A DNA stretch of 64,000 nucleotides from Paenibacillus sp. oral taxon 786 str. D14 (GCF_000159955.1 NZ_GG695978.1:1-64000); one strand, 5' to 3'. Shown: positions 34,158-43,531, numbered from the stretch's first letter. Translations and numbers: made by a program. The notes: generated by a model from the letters alone, not told the origin.

Positions 34158-34442
34158 GGCTTAGAAAGACTCAGTAGAAGGCGGAATCCCGTCGCTCAGA
34201 GAATCGGTGGTTGCTGCGAACCGAATGGGCGGATCCCTTTTGAATTACCGTCTGGAGCCGTCCGGGGGAACGCGCGTAGAATGCGCCAGTAGTCCGGTAC
34301 CGGGAAATCCCGTTATGTGAATGAAGTGAAAACCGTCATCGGTTCGTCTGGCAATCCGCCGCAGGATCCGCAAACGGTTTTAATTAGGGTGGTAACGCGA
34401 GTGCTCCTTCTCGTCCCTTGGGATGAGAAGGAGCTTTTTTGC
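34158..34442 (+). promoter_or_regulatory. Tyrosyl T-box riboswitch
   Basis: The long structured leader ends with the conserved T-box AGGGTGGTAACGCG (from about 34387) and a terminator stem, CTCCTTCTCGTCCC pairing with GGGATGAGAAGGAG, followed by TTTTTT. Upstream, GAATTACCG (34242-34250) offers a UAC tyrosine specifier codon in a plausible specifier loop. Uncharged tRNA-Tyr should stabilise the antiterminator and allow tyrS transcription. The downstream gene identity supports the specifier assignment. Confidence 0.9.
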
Positions 34443-34490
34443 GTTCCGTTTTCTAAGCAGGACTAACGAATATGGAGGGAAAGAAGAGCA

Positions 34491-35744
34491 ATGAAATGGG
34501 AAGAATTAAGCGCGGCCCAGCAAGCCGAGGTGGAACGCCAACTTCAGGTGATTTCCCGCGGTGTTGTGGAGATCGTGCCGGAGGATGAGCTGAAGCAAAA
34601 AGTGATCCAGTCGGTTGTGACCGGCAAGCCGCTGAAAGTTAAACTGGGGCTGGACCCTTCCGCGCCGGACATTCATATCGGCCATACGGTGGTTATGCAG
34701 AAGCTGCGGCAGTTTCAGGAGCTCGGCCATCAGGTGCAGCTGATCATCGGCGACTTTACGGGGCGGATCGGCGATCCGACCGGCAAATCGGAAACCCGCA
34801 AACAATTAACCGAAGAAGACGTACAACGGAATGCGGAAACGTACCGCCAGCAAATCTTTAAAATTCTGGACCCGGAAAAAACGCAAGTTAACTTTAACTC
34901 GGAATGGCTGGCACCGATGACGTTTGCCGACGTCGTGAAGCTGTCCGCGAAGGTGACCGTGGCACGTATGCTGGAACGCGACGATTTTACGAAGAGGTAT
35001 ACAAGCGGTCAGCCGATTAGCATCCACGAGTTTTTCTACCCGCTGATGCAAGGCATGGATTCGGTGGCGCTGGAAAGCGATATCGAGCTGGGGGGAACGG
35101 ACCAGAAGTTTAACTTGCTCATGGGCCGGACCTTGCAGAAAGAATATGGCAAAGACACGCAAGTCGCGATCATGACCCCAATCATCGAAGGCTTGGACGG
35201 CGTGCAGAAGATGAGTAAAAGCCTTGGCAACTACATCGGCATCGATGAAGCGCCAAACGAAATCTACGGTAAAGCGATGTCTGTGCCGGACGAGCTGATG
35301 ACGAAGTACTTTGAGCTGGTGACTGACCTGTCCCTCGAAGAATTGGCTGAACTCACCGAAGGCCTCAAATCGGGAGCCGTGCATCCGCGCGACGCCAAGA
35401 TGAAACTGGCCCATACGCTCGTCCGGATGTACCATGGTCAAGAAGCTGCCGATGCAGCGCAGGAGCATTTCGTAACGGTGTTCCAGCAACGTGCGCTGCC
35501 GGAGGATATCGAGGAGAAAGAAATTCCTGCCGCTGAGCTGGACAATGGGAAAATCCGTCTGATCAAGTTGCTGACGTTGCTAGGGTTCGCCGCATCAAAT
35601 GGGGAGGCAAGACGCAGCATCCAGCAGGGTGCGGTTAAGCTGAACGAAGAGAAGATCAGCGACCCGAATGCGGAAGTAGAGCTGGCGGGCGGAGAGATCA
35701 TCCAGGTCGGTAAACGCAAATTCGCCAAGTTGTCGGTAAAATAA
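34491..35744 (+). CDS. tyrS: Tyrosyl-tRNA synthetase (TyrZ-type)
   Basis: This class I synthetase charges tRNA-Tyr. The 417-residue protein has the HIGH motif in [14 protein letters not shown], the tyrosine-binding [15 protein letters not shown] and GGTDQKFN, and KMSKS in [13 protein letters not shown]-terminal S4-type RNA-binding domain follows ([20 protein letters not shown] onward). The form of HIGH and overall sequence are closer to the TyrZ subgroup than to B. subtilis TyrS. GGAGGG lies upstream of the ATG. Expression is controlled by the T-box just upstream. Confidence 0.95.
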   Translation: MKWEELSAAQQAEVERQLQVISRGVVEIVPEDELKQKVIQSVVTGKPLKVKLGLDPSAPDIHIGHTVVMQKLRQFQELGHQVQLIIGDFTGRIGDPTGKSETRKQLTEEDVQRNAETYRQQIFKILDPEKTQVNFNSEWLAPMTFADVVKLSAKVTVARMLERDDFTKRYTSGQPISIHEFFYPLMQGMDSVALESDIELGGTDQKFNLLMGRTLQKEYGKDTQVAIMTPIIEGLDGVQKMSKSLGNYIGIDEAPNEIYGKAMSVPDELMTKYFELVTDLSLEELAELTEGLKSGAVHPRDAKMKLAHTLVRMYHGQEAADAAQEHFVTVFQQRALPEDIEEKEIPAAELDNGKIRLIKLLTLLGFAASNGEARRSIQQGAVKLNEEKISDPNAEVELAGGEIIQVGKRKFAKLSVK

Positions 35745-35803
35745 GAGGAATGGACTATATAAAGATCCCTCGCCAATTTTTGCATATAATCATGCATAAT
35801 CAG

Positions 35804-35840
35804 CTAAAAGAGGAACAGAACTTTACTGTTCCTCTTTTAG
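35804..35840 (+). terminator. Terminator of tyrS
   Basis: CTAAAAGAGGAACAG pairs perfectly with CTGTTCCTCTTTTAG. Confidence 0.85.
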
Positions 35841-35856
35841 TCAGAGAAAGGGTCTA

Positions 35857-36118
35857 ATGATGGTTGATTGTATACTTTGCAATGTATTAGAAACCCGAGA
35901 AGCTGTGGTTCTACACGAGTCAATACATGTTCTGTGTATTTTCGATCTATATCCGGCTACCAAGGGGCATTTATTGATTTTTCCGAAGCAGCATATTGAA
36001 CGCTTGCACCTGATCGAAGATGATCGCTTACAAAATGAGCTGTTCCAAACGTTAGTGACCGTATGTAAGTGACTGGTGGAAAGTCAATTGTGTACGGATT
36101 ACAGCATTATGACCAAAT
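35857..36118 (+). pseudogene. Truncated HIT-family protein
   Basis: The first 71 residues (CILCNVLETREAVVLHES, DLYPATKGHLLIFPKQHIER) are the N-terminal half of a HIT-family nucleotide hydrolase. An in-frame TGA at 36070 follows VTVCK. The frame then continues briefly (LVESQLCTDYSIMTK) before another stop at 36118. The catalytic HxHxH segment is absent, so a product would be inactive. It sits between the tyrS and rpsD terminators. Confidence 0.75.
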
Positions 36119-36137
36119 AGCCAAAGGTAGGCACAAA

Positions 36138-36175
36138 AAAACCGACCCAAGTTGAGAACAACTTGGGTCGGTTTG
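36138..36175 (-). terminator. Terminator of rpsD
   Basis: Minus strand: AACCGACCCAAGTTG, loop TTCT, CAACTTGGGTCGGTT, then TTTTTTG. Confidence 0.9.
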
Positions 36176-36185
36176 CTTCCGAATC

Positions 36186-36785
36186 TTAACGGTTGTAGAA
36201 CTCGACGATTTGCTTCTCGTCGATGTCTTGCGACAGCTCGGAACGTTCTGGCAAACGGATGTATTTGCCTTCCAGAGTCGTGTCGTTGAATTCCAGGTAA
36301 GCCGGAACATGCGTACGGTTCTCCAGAGCTTCCTTCACGGAAGAGAGACCACGGCTTCTTTCACGAAGGCCGATTACGTCGCCAACGTTTACGCGGTAAG
36401 AAGCGATGTCTACTTTCTTGCCGTTAACCGTTACGTGACCGTGGGATACGAGCTGACGTGCACCAGCACGGGAGTTCGCGAAGCCCAGACGGTAAACAAG
36501 GTTGTCCAAACGGCTTTCAAGCAAGATCATAAACGTTTCGCCCGCGATACCAGGCATGTGCTGCGCTTTCTCGAACAGGGTGCGGAATTGCTTCTCACCC
36601 AAACCGTACATGTGGCGCAGTTTTTGTTTCTCGAGCAATTGTGCTCCGTAGTTACTTACTTTTCTACGTTGGTTAGGACCGTGTTGCCCCGGAGGGAACG
36701 GACGTTTCAAATCTTTGCCAGTGCCGCTCAAGGAAATGCCAAGACGGCGGCTGAGTTTAAATTTAGGACCTGTGTAACGTGCCAT
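36186..36785 (-). CDS. rpsD: 30S ribosomal protein S4
   Basis: S4 is a primary 16S rRNA-binding protein and an assembly initiator of the small subunit. The 199-residue protein has the standard start [43 protein letters not shown], the S4 RNA-binding domain around [20 protein letters not shown] and [15 protein letters not shown], and an EFYNR terminus. It is monocistronic, as in B. subtilis, with a strong promoter about 200 bases upstream and a long leader that probably mediates S4 feedback. Confidence 0.97.
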   Translation of the reverse strand: MARYTGPKFKLSRRLGISLSGTGKDLKRPFPPGQHGPNQRRKVSNYGAQLLEKQKLRHMYGLGEKQFRTLFEKAQHMPGIAGETFMILLESRLDNLVYRLGFANSRAGARQLVSHGHVTVNGKKVDIASYRVNVGDVIGLRERSRGLSSVKEALENRTHVPAYLEFNDTTLEGKYIRLPERSELSQDIDEKQIVEFYNR

Positions 36786-36982
36786 TGTATAGGTAGACTC
36801 CTTTGTTAGTTAAATTTCGTCTAGGGTTCTACTTGCGCGGGTTTTGTTTGGTTGAGCGAAGGATAGATAATGATACGCTCCCTGACAGGAAAGTTCAGCC
36901 GCTGTCCCGTCAGCAACAAAAACCGAGAGGGTGCTCGCATGCGTTACGCCCTAAGTAAGACTCTATCCAGTCTTCATCAACA
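36786..36982 (-). ncRNA. Long rpsD leader, probable S4 autoregulatory RNA
   Basis: Between the predicted start site near 36980 and the rpsD ATG lie about 195 transcribed bases with GC-rich pairing potential (for example CTGACGGGACAG with CTTTCCTGTCAGG). In B. subtilis S4 binds its own leader and represses translation. A leader of this length in the same place suggests the same control. Structure was judged by eye only. Confidence 0.55.
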
Positions 36983-36988
36983 ATATAT

Positions 36989-37016
36989 ATTATATGAATT
37001 GAGGTTATAAAGTCAA
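36989..37016 (-). promoter_or_regulatory. Strong predicted rpsD promoter
   Basis: Minus strand TTGACT (37011-37016), 16 bases, TATAAT (36989-36994). Confidence 0.75.
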
Positions 37017-37253
37017 TAAGTGATTTTGTAGAGATGGGTGGATTTTTGTCGATAGGGCTTTAGTCCCAAAAAAATACCTTAAACCTTAGGATTTATAATG
37101 CAAAACCCTAAGGAAGATAGTAAAATAGAGATATCAGACAAGATCGGATATGGCGGAGATGGACAAGCTTGAACTTCAGGACAAGAGCTTGTCCGTTTAA
37201 TATTTATCGCAGAAGGGTTACAATTCCAACGCAGCATATAAAGGAGCTTTTTT

Positions 37254-39248
37254 ATGGCCGATCAATCCTTGGGTCAGCCGATGCTGAACCTGAATAACGC
37301 TTCCGGCCTGCCGCGGCTTGATGATGTCAACGATTATACCGATTGGCTGCGGCAGCTAGATATTAACGCCCACGATTTTCCCTACATCGATTCCATATTA
37401 CAACAGGGATTTGCGGAATGGCGCAAACAGATCAGCGATATGCCGGAACTCGGCGAGGCTGATTTCTTCCTTGCCGGCAGCCGCGGCGAGAAGCTGCTTG
37501 CCGATTCGTTGAACCCGCGGCAACCGCTGGAACGTTCCTGGCCTAGCGGAATGGAAGAGGTCATCAAGCAGAGCTTGTATGAGCGCAAAGCCATCGCAGC
37601 CCAGAAGGCCGACGGAGTTTATGCGGCTGTACCGGTGTATACACGCATTCATGGCGAGTTGTTTGCGGTGTTTGGCTGTCTCATTCGTGAGAGCTGCACT
37701 TCAGAGGCGATCTTGTTAGCCAAGATGGCGGCCCGGCTGTTTCAAACCTGTTTTTATCGTTGCTTTGAGGGAATGTTCATTACGGATTTGGTCCGCATCC
37801 AGCAGCAAGCCAAGCGGGAGGAGCAGCGCCGCTCTAAGCTTTTTCAAATGGTGCAGAAGCTTCATGATAAGATCGACGTGGATTCGGTCCTGACCGAGGT
37901 GTTCGAGCGGGTGTCCGGCATGTATCCGAATGCCCGTCTGGAGTTGCTTATGTCTCAGGATCATGTAAGTCTCGATCCGCGGGTTAAATCGTTTCAATTG
38001 CTTGGACAAGGCGATGAGCTGCTCGTGAGGGCTTTCATGGAGGGCAGAATGCAGGTTAGGGAAACCGTGGATCCGAAGGGAGAAGGCGAAAGAAATTTGG
38101 AAATCGCCGTACCTCTCAGTGGCAAACAAGGGGTGTACGGGGTTTTCCACTTGCGCATCCAGCGTGAGGAGATCGATGATGTGGATTTGCAGCTGATCGG
38201 CATGCTGGCCGATACGGCCGGCACGGCATTTGAGAACGCGAAGCTGTATGAACAATCGAATTTGCTGATCAACGAGCTGAGGCTGATCAATGAATTAACG
38301 AAACGGCTGAATCAAAGTCTGCGGCTCAAGGAAGTTTTCCAATTTGCAACCGAAGAGTTGCTATCGATTTTTCAGGCGGAGTATTGCTGTATTTCCCAAT
38401 TAAACAAAGAGACAGAAACGTTCGAGATTGTGTCCAGCAATGTTCCGGGGCTGTCGAAGGAGCATTTTCCGAAAAACTATGGATTCAGCGGGCTGGTATA
38501 TTCCACGCAGGAGCCGATCATTCTGTCGGACTTTCAAGCCTATGGGAAGGTATCCTCGAGATTTATGGAGGAGACGAACTCCCGCTCGCTGATCACCGCA
38601 CCTTTGTTCGTCCGGGGAGAAGTGAACGGGGTAATCATGCTGGCGCACCGCAAGACCCGCTTTTTTTCTTATGATAATTACAAGCTGCTTCAGGTCTTAT
38701 CCTCACACATCGGTCTTGCAATCGCCAACGCGTCGCTGCATGCGGAGGTACGCCGGATGGCCAATCGCGATATGCTGACTGGACTTTACGCCCGCCATTA
38801 CGTCGATGATGCGATCCAGGAATTCCAGAAGAAAGACACGAACGGTTCCTTAATCATCGTGGATATTGATCAGTTTAAGCAAGTCAACGACACGTACGGG
38901 CACCAAACCGGGGATAAAATCCTGAAGCAGGTGTGCGCAATCGTCAAGAGCTCAATCCGCAAGACAGATATCGCCGCCCGCTGGGGAGGCGAAGAACTGG
39001 CGGTGTACCTGCCCGGTGCAAGCGCTGAGAACAGCTACCAAATCGCAGAAACGATTCGGCTGCGCGTCGCGATGGATACCGATCCGCCGGTGACCGTCTC
39101 ATGCGGTATTGCTGAGTGGGTAAAGGGCGATGAGAAGCTTAGCGTGGAGTCGCTTTTCTATGAGGCGGATATGGCGCTGTATAAAGCCAAGAACAACGGG
39201 CGGAACCAGACGCAAGTCGGATCCAGAGAGGACGCCCCCTCCTCGTAA
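37254..39248 (+). CDS. dgcP: GAF-GAF-GGDEF diguanylate cyclase (DgcP/YtrP type)
   Basis: It makes the second messenger cyclic di-GMP from two GTP. The 664-residue soluble protein has an N-terminal sensor-like region with one GAF-like domain (about 195-335), a clear second GAF domain (about 360-495, ending SSHIGLAIANASLHAEV), and a GGDEF domain (about 500-655). The active loop is GGEEL (GGEEF variant) in ARWGGEELAVYLPGA; RDMLTGLYARHYVDD and DIDQFKQVNDTYGH are also intact, so it should be active. B. subtilis DgcP has the same domains and the same position next to rpsD. The start at 37254 follows AAAGGAG. Confidence 0.92.
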   Translation: MADQSLGQPMLNLNNASGLPRLDDVNDYTDWLRQLDINAHDFPYIDSILQQGFAEWRKQISDMPELGEADFFLAGSRGEKLLADSLNPRQPLERSWPSGMEEVIKQSLYERKAIAAQKADGVYAAVPVYTRIHGELFAVFGCLIRESCTSEAILLAKMAARLFQTCFYRCFEGMFITDLVRIQQQAKREEQRRSKLFQMVQKLHDKIDVDSVLTEVFERVSGMYPNARLELLMSQDHVSLDPRVKSFQLLGQGDELLVRAFMEGRMQVRETVDPKGEGERNLEIAVPLSGKQGVYGVFHLRIQREEIDDVDLQLIGMLADTAGTAFENAKLYEQSNLLINELRLINELTKRLNQSLRLKEVFQFATEELLSIFQAEYCCISQLNKETETFEIVSSNVPGLSKEHFPKNYGFSGLVYSTQEPIILSDFQAYGKVSSRFMEETNSRSLITAPLFVRGEVNGVIMLAHRKTRFFSYDNYKLLQVLSSHIGLAIANASLHAEVRRMANRDMLTGLYARHYVDDAIQEFQKKDTNGSLIIVDIDQFKQVNDTYGHQTGDKILKQVCAIVKSSIRKTDIAARWGGEELAVYLPGASAENSYQIAETIRLRVAMDTDPPVTVSCGIAEWVKGDEKLSVESLFYEADMALYKAKNNGRNQTQVGSREDAPSS

Positions 39249-39267
39249 ATGGTTGCTTTATTGGTAT

Positions 39268-39314
39268 AGAACGCTCTCGACCGGACATATGGACGGCGGG
39301 AGCGTTCTTTTTTG
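39268..39314 (+). terminator. Terminator of dgcP
   Basis: AGAACGCTC pairs with GAGCGTTCT, followed by TTTTT. Confidence 0.75.
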
Positions 39315-39432
39315 GGTTGCCGGTCGAACCTGCGAATAGAGTGACCGTCCCTGTGGCAGGATACTGCTAGAACTAGCAAAAGGAATGATCCGGTGGGGAA
39401 CCGGGTTTATTTTTTCAGGCGGGGGCTTGCAT

Positions 39433-40305
39433 ATGAAGGGGATATCACGGAGAAGGCCAACGTATAAATATCGGTTAGGGAAGATCATCTATGGCCTGCT
39501 AGTCACGCTAATCTTGGCGTCGTGCGGGATCAACGAAGCGAGGACGCCGGAGCAGTGGTTTGACTTCACCTGGTCCGGGCTGGCGGGATGTGACACGTTA
39601 ACCTTTCGCGGCTTAGCCGCCTTGCAGCGCGGAAACAGGCAAGGGCTGGAAGAGAGTTTCAGTTATACGGGACGTCTTCAAGAGCATAGGGAATTAAGTA
39701 TCCGAGGCGAGCCGATGGGTCAACGGGCGGGAAACCCTGCAGGCCATCTGCAAACGGCGGGATTAGCAGAGCCGAATGGCTGGGAAGCCAAGCTCCGGTT
39801 AGAGCACGGGAACTGGCTGGTGCAATCCGATGACCACAATGCGCTGCTGCAAGGGGTGGTCCGTCTGAACCCGCTGGAACAACTAGAGGAGATTCGAATG
39901 GCCGCTAAGAAAACGATCACTTCCGAAAGCGGTGCTGCACGGGGGACGAAGGTGCTTCGGATCGAGATGGATCCAGCCGAAGCTACCATGCGGTTAAAGG
40001 ATCGCTTGCTGTCGGAAATGGAGCTCACGCGTGAGGCCGGGCTGGCGCAATTAGAACAGGTGCCGGCTTCACAGAAGGAGCAGCTGCGAAACGAGTTGTC
40101 GCAGATCTGGACGACGGGCAGCAAGCAGTTAGCGGTCATGCTGAAGCAAATGAAAGCGACCGTCGTCTACCATTTGACGATTGACCGCAAATCGGGATTA
40201 CCTTCCAGGCTGACCTCGGAGACGACGTTGAATTATTTGTCACCCAAAGGCGTGCCGCAGCGGGAGGTGCTGCGAACCGATAACCGGTTTGAGGGTTATC
40301 AGTAG
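39433..40305 (+). CDS. Predicted lipoprotein of unknown function
   Basis: The 290-residue product starts with a basic segment and a hydrophobic stretch (IIYGLLVTLI) ending in the lipobox LASC, so it should be an extracellular lipoprotein. The mature part is mixed charged/polar with a helical Glu/Lys-rich central part (about 170-240). I recognise no domain. The ATG at 39433 is preferred over an ATG at 39385 because GGGGG precedes it at normal distance and the signal peptide then has a normal N-region. It ends shortly before the aminopeptidase promoter. Confidence 0.7.
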   Translation: MKGISRRRPTYKYRLGKIIYGLLVTLILASCGINEARTPEQWFDFTWSGLAGCDTLTFRGLAALQRGNRQGLEESFSYTGRLQEHRELSIRGEPMGQRAGNPAGHLQTAGLAEPNGWEAKLRLEHGNWLVQSDDHNALLQGVVRLNPLEQLEEIRMAAKKTITSESGAARGTKVLRIEMDPAEATMRLKDRLLSEMELTREAGLAQLEQVPASQKEQLRNELSQIWTTGSKQLAVMLKQMKATVVYHLTIDRKSGLPSRLTSETTLNYLSPKGVPQREVLRTDNRFEGYQ

Positions 40306-40329
40306 GCGTGAGTGACATCCTAGGTTAGG

Positions 40330-40358
40330 CTGACTTTCCGACCCTATCGTGCTACAAT
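40330..40358 (+). promoter_or_regulatory. Predicted promoter of the M29 aminopeptidase
   Basis: CTGACT (40330-40335), 17 bases ending TGC, TACAAT (40353-40358). Confidence 0.55.
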
Positions 40359-40462
40359 AGCAGAAGAATTAACCAATGGTTAAACCAATGGGGTGTTTGG
40401 ACGGCCGGCACGGGTTGTAATACCAAATCCCACAACGAATATTGAGGAGAGTGTGAAGCCAG

Positions 40463-41578
40463 ATGCGAGATCCTAGAATTCAGAAGCTGGCGGAAAACCT
40501 GGTTGGTTATTCCGTAAATGTACAACCGGGAGAGAACGTCCTGGTCGAAATGATTGGCGATGAACGTGATTTGCTGAAAGCGGTCGTGGAAGAGGTTGGG
40601 AAGAAGGGCGGGAACGCCTTCGTTGAGATTACTGACCGGGCTGTACAACGTGCGCAATTGAAATACGCCACGGAAGACGGCATCAAAACCTGGGCGGAAT
40701 ACGATTTAAAACGGATGCAAATGATGGACTGTTACATCGGCATTCGTGCGGGTTCTAACGTCAACGATCTGTCCGACGTACCCGAAGATAAGATGAAGCT
40801 GTACAATTCGCTTTATTCCCACCCTGTACATAGCGAACAACGGGTGAAACGTACGAAATGGGTGGTTCTCCGTTATCCGAACGCCAGCATGGCCCAATTG
40901 GCCAATACGAGCACGGAAGCGTTCGAGGATTTCTATTTTGACGTATGTAACCTGGATTATGCCAAAATGGATCGGGCGCAAGATGCCTTGGCTGATCTGA
41001 TGAACAGAACGGACAAAGTCCGGATCGTTGCTCCGGGCACCGACCTGACCTTCTCGATTAAAGACATTCCGGCGGTCAAGTGCTCCGGTCAAAGGAATAT
41101 CCCGGATGGCGAAGTCTATACGGCTCCGGTCCGCGATTCCGTAAACGGCACGATCAGCTACAATACGGCTACGCTGTACAACGGAGTTACGTTCGAGAAT
41201 ATCAAATTCCGCTTCGAGAACGGTAAGATCGTTGAAGCTACGAGCAACGACACGAAACGGATGAACGAAATCCTGGATTCGGACGAAGGGGCTAGATATA
41301 TCGGGGAGTTTGCGATCGGATTCAACCCGTATATTTTGCATCCGATGAAGGACATCTTGTTCGACGAGAAAATTGCGGGCAGCCTTCACTTTACCCCAGG
41401 TCAAGCTTATGAGGAAGCCGATAACGGCAACCGTTCCTCGATTCACTGGGATCTTGTGCTGATCCAGCGTCCGGATTACGGCGGCGGAGAAATTTATTTT
41501 GACGATGTACTGATCCGTAAGGATGGCATTTTTGTGCTGCCTGAGCTTGAGGGATTGAACCCGGAAAACCTGAAGTAA
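40463..41578 (+). CDS. ampS: M29-family aminopeptidase (AmpS/PepS type)
   Basis: This cytoplasmic metallo-aminopeptidase trims N-terminal residues from peptides. The 371-residue protein is of the short M29 type. Family features include VQPGENVLVEMIGDE in the N-terminal domain, the metal/active-site region IPDGEVYTAPVRDSVNG, IGEFAIGFNP, and the C-terminal SLHFTPGQAYEEADNGN with SSIHWDLVLI. The Glu of IPDGEVYTAP, the Glu of IGEFAIG, and the His of SLHF and SIHWD are the likely metal or catalytic residues. A GGAGAG site lies upstream. It is monocistronic. Confidence 0.9.
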   Translation: MRDPRIQKLAENLVGYSVNVQPGENVLVEMIGDERDLLKAVVEEVGKKGGNAFVEITDRAVQRAQLKYATEDGIKTWAEYDLKRMQMMDCYIGIRAGSNVNDLSDVPEDKMKLYNSLYSHPVHSEQRVKRTKWVVLRYPNASMAQLANTSTEAFEDFYFDVCNLDYAKMDRAQDALADLMNRTDKVRIVAPGTDLTFSIKDIPAVKCSGQRNIPDGEVYTAPVRDSVNGTISYNTATLYNGVTFENIKFRFENGKIVEATSNDTKRMNEILDSDEGARYIGEFAIGFNPYILHPMKDILFDEKIAGSLHFTPGQAYEEADNGNRSSIHWDLVLIQRPDYGGGEIYFDDVLIRKDGIFVLPELEGLNPENLK

Positions 41579-41660
41579 TCAGAAATCCTCCTTGCTAGGA
41601 AAGCGGATTCAATGTATGATTGAAGTATGTTATTTCCAATGTTAAAGACGGAGGGATCCT

Positions 41661-41906
41661 ATGGCCACGAACAATGAAGCGGTAGTCGAAATTGCCCAAA
41701 CAGCAGGCAAGTTCACTTCTTCCATTGTGCTTCAAGCGGACAATAAGTACATCGATGTAAAAAGTATCCTCGGCCTCTTCACCACGCTCGTAAATACGAA
41801 GAGCTATGAGCTTCACGTTCACGGACCGGATGCGGAAGAAGCGAAGAAAGCCGTAACCGAAGTGTTTGCGAAACACGGGTTGGACGTCAAAGTTGTTGCC
41901 GATTAA
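41661..41906 (+). CDS. HPr-fold protein lacking the active-site histidine (Crh-like)
   Basis: This 81-residue protein aligns with HPr from its first helix onward: EIAQTAGKFTSSIVL, then DVKSILGLFTTLV and a C-terminal AEEAKKAVTEVF helix. Against HPr the N-terminal strand is missing. The position of His15 is Asn4 and that of Arg17 is Glu6, so it cannot carry PTS phosphate. The regulatory Ser46 is kept as Ser35 in DVKSILG, the same combination as in B. subtilis Crh. That suggests a signalling role through HPr kinase and CcpA. The ATG is preceded by GGAGGG, and no longer in-frame version with a His motif is visible. Confidence 0.8.
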   Translation: MATNNEAVVEIAQTAGKFTSSIVLQADNKYIDVKSILGLFTTLVNTKSYELHVHGPDAEEAKKAVTEVFAKHGLDVKVVAD

Positions 41907-41916
41907 TGTCAATGAG

Positions 41917-41951
41917 AAACACTCCCGACTTAGGTCGGGGGTGTTTTTTAA
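41917..41951 (+). terminator. Terminator of the HPr-like gene
   Basis: AAACACTCCCGAC pairs with GTCGGGGGTGTTT, followed by TTTA. Confidence 0.85.
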
Positions 41952-42088
41952 TGCCTGCGAACAGCGGTACTCAGCGGTTTTTCATAGATAGGTTAATTTA
42001 AGCAGGTTCTTGTATTGGCTTTCGATTTCGTCTAATATTAAGATTAGAGATGAATGGTAGGCGATTTTGGACATAGGGGGGAAGAAGC

Positions 42089-42379
42089 ATGACTTCATCT
42101 GAGTTGCAGGAGCAACTAAACCTGAAGGCACTTAATCTTCTGAAAGAAGATGCAGATAAAATTGAGAAGCTGATCGAAGTACAGATGGAGAACTTGGCCA
42201 CACGTTATTGCCCTCTCTATGAGGAAGTGCTGGATACCCAGATGTATGGATTCTCCAGACAAGTAGATTACGCAATTCGCGTCGGACTTATTCAAGAAAC
42301 GGTAGGTAAACAAATCCTCAGCAGATTGGAACGTAATTTGGCCTCGCTGTATGAAGCCATGAACAATAGACAACAGTAA
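42089..42379 (+). CDS. ylaN: YlaN family protein (UPF0358)
   Basis: This 96-residue helical cytoplasmic protein matches YlaN (DUF1507) of Bacillus in length and sequence ([36 protein letters not shown] centre, [13 protein letters not shown]). YlaN homologues bind iron and influence Fur-dependent iron homeostasis. The start follows GGGGGGAAG. It is monocistronic, with a two-way terminator shared with the cax gene. Confidence 0.9.
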   Translation: MTSSELQEQLNLKALNLLKEDADKIEKLIEVQMENLATRYCPLYEEVLDTQMYGFSRQVDYAIRVGLIQETVGKQILSRLERNLASLYEAMNNRQQ

Positions 42380-42403
42380 GGCATTTGCTGTTGCTGCTAA
42401 ATA

Positions 42404-42448
42404 ATACAAGCGTATGCTTCGGAAGTTGCCGAAGACATACGCTTGTTT
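42404..42448. terminator. Two-way terminator between ylaN and cax
   Basis: ACAAGCGTATG and CATACGCTTGT form the outer stem, with an inner CTTCGG/CCGAAG stem; TTTTGTTG follows on the plus strand. Confidence 0.85.
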
Positions 42449-42460
42449 TGTTGTTGAGGG

Positions 42461-43531
42461 TTATACGAGATAAAACGAAACGCCGAGAATCATATAGACC
42501 GCCAGCAGCAGTACCCCTTCAAACCAGTTGGTTTGGCCGTCCTGCGTGATGGATTTGGCGATAAATACCGAGACGCCAATCGCGGCCAACTCGATGACGG
42601 TAAATACGATATCCATCGGCTTGCCAAACAGATGGCTGACGAAGATGAGCACAGGAGCCACGAACAAAGCGATCTGCAAGCTAGAGCCGACGGCGATTTC
42701 TACGGCTGCCCCGATTTTGTTCTTCATCGCCAGCATGATGGCAGCGCTGTGTTCGGCGGCATTACCAACGATCGCAACGACAAAGGCACCGACGAACAGC
42801 TCGCTCAGACCGAAATCGGCGGTCAGCGTGTCAAGCGTATGTACCAACCATTCGCTGACGAACGCAACCATAACGGTAGCGATCACCAGATATAAAATCG
42901 ACTTCCCCTTGGACCAGGCCGGGGCATGTTCATGCGGAAGCTCTTCCGCGTCCTTCTCGCTGATATCTGCCAGATGGTTCTTGTGCGTGATCATGGAGAA
43001 GATCAGCCAGAGGATATAGGCGACAATCAGAACGCCGGCAACAACCAAACTGAGCGCGAAACGATCGTCCTCGTGCAGCACGTGGGTTTGCAGGAAGATC
43101 GCCGGGACGAACAATGCGATGATCGCTACGATCATCAGCGAGCCGTTCATGCCGGCTAACGTGACGTTATATTTTTGCACCTTGTGCTTTAAGCCTCCCG
43201 CAAACAAGCTGAGCCCCAGCACGAGCAGCAGGTTGCCGATGATGGACCCGGTAATACTGGCCTTCACCATGTCGAACAGCCCTTCGCGGACCAGCATGAT
43301 GGCGATAATCAATTCGGCCGCATTACCGAAGGTGGCATTTAGGAAGCCGCCCAGGCGTTGACCCGCGTAATGCGCCACGCTCTCCGTTGCCCGGCCGAGA
43401 AAGCCCGCGACAAGAATGACGGCGATCGCGGAGATGACAAATTCTAACGTTGCTGACCAGTGCGCGTAATGCCCCATGGCGCTAAGTGCAAAGAAAATCA
43501 GCAACAATGCGGGTGAAATAAACTTTTTCAT
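42461..43531 (-). CDS. Calcium/proton antiporter (CAX family, YfkE/ChaA-like)
   Basis: It exports Ca2+ in exchange for protons across the cytoplasmic membrane. The 356-residue protein has about 11 hydrophobic segments and the two inverted c-repeat motifs of the CAX family, FLNATFGNAAELIIAI and AIVGNAAEHSAAIM, whose Glu residues bind calcium. A short acidic/His cytoplasmic loop separates the halves. The ATG at 43531 (MKKFISPALLL) has GAGGTG upstream and removes an unlikely N-terminal extension. It is monocistronic. The window also encodes a Ca2+-ATPase at 58699, so calcium is exported by two routes. Confidence 0.9.
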   Translation of the reverse strand: MKKFISPALLLIFFALSAMGHYAHWSATLEFVISAIAVILVAGFLGRATESVAHYAGQRLGGFLNATFGNAAELIIAIMLVREGLFDMVKASITGSIIGNLLLVLGLSLFAGGLKHKVQKYNVTLAGMNGSLMIVAIIALFVPAIFLQTHVLHEDDRFALSLVVAGVLIVAYILWLIFSMITHKNHLADISEKDAEELPHEHAPAWSKGKSILYLVIATVMVAFVSEWLVHTLDTLTADFGLSELFVGAFVVAIVGNAAEHSAAIMLAMKNKIGAAVEIAVGSSLQIALFVAPVLIFVSHLFGKPMDIVFTVIELAAIGVSVFIAKSITQDGQTNWFEGVLLLAVYMILGVSFYLV

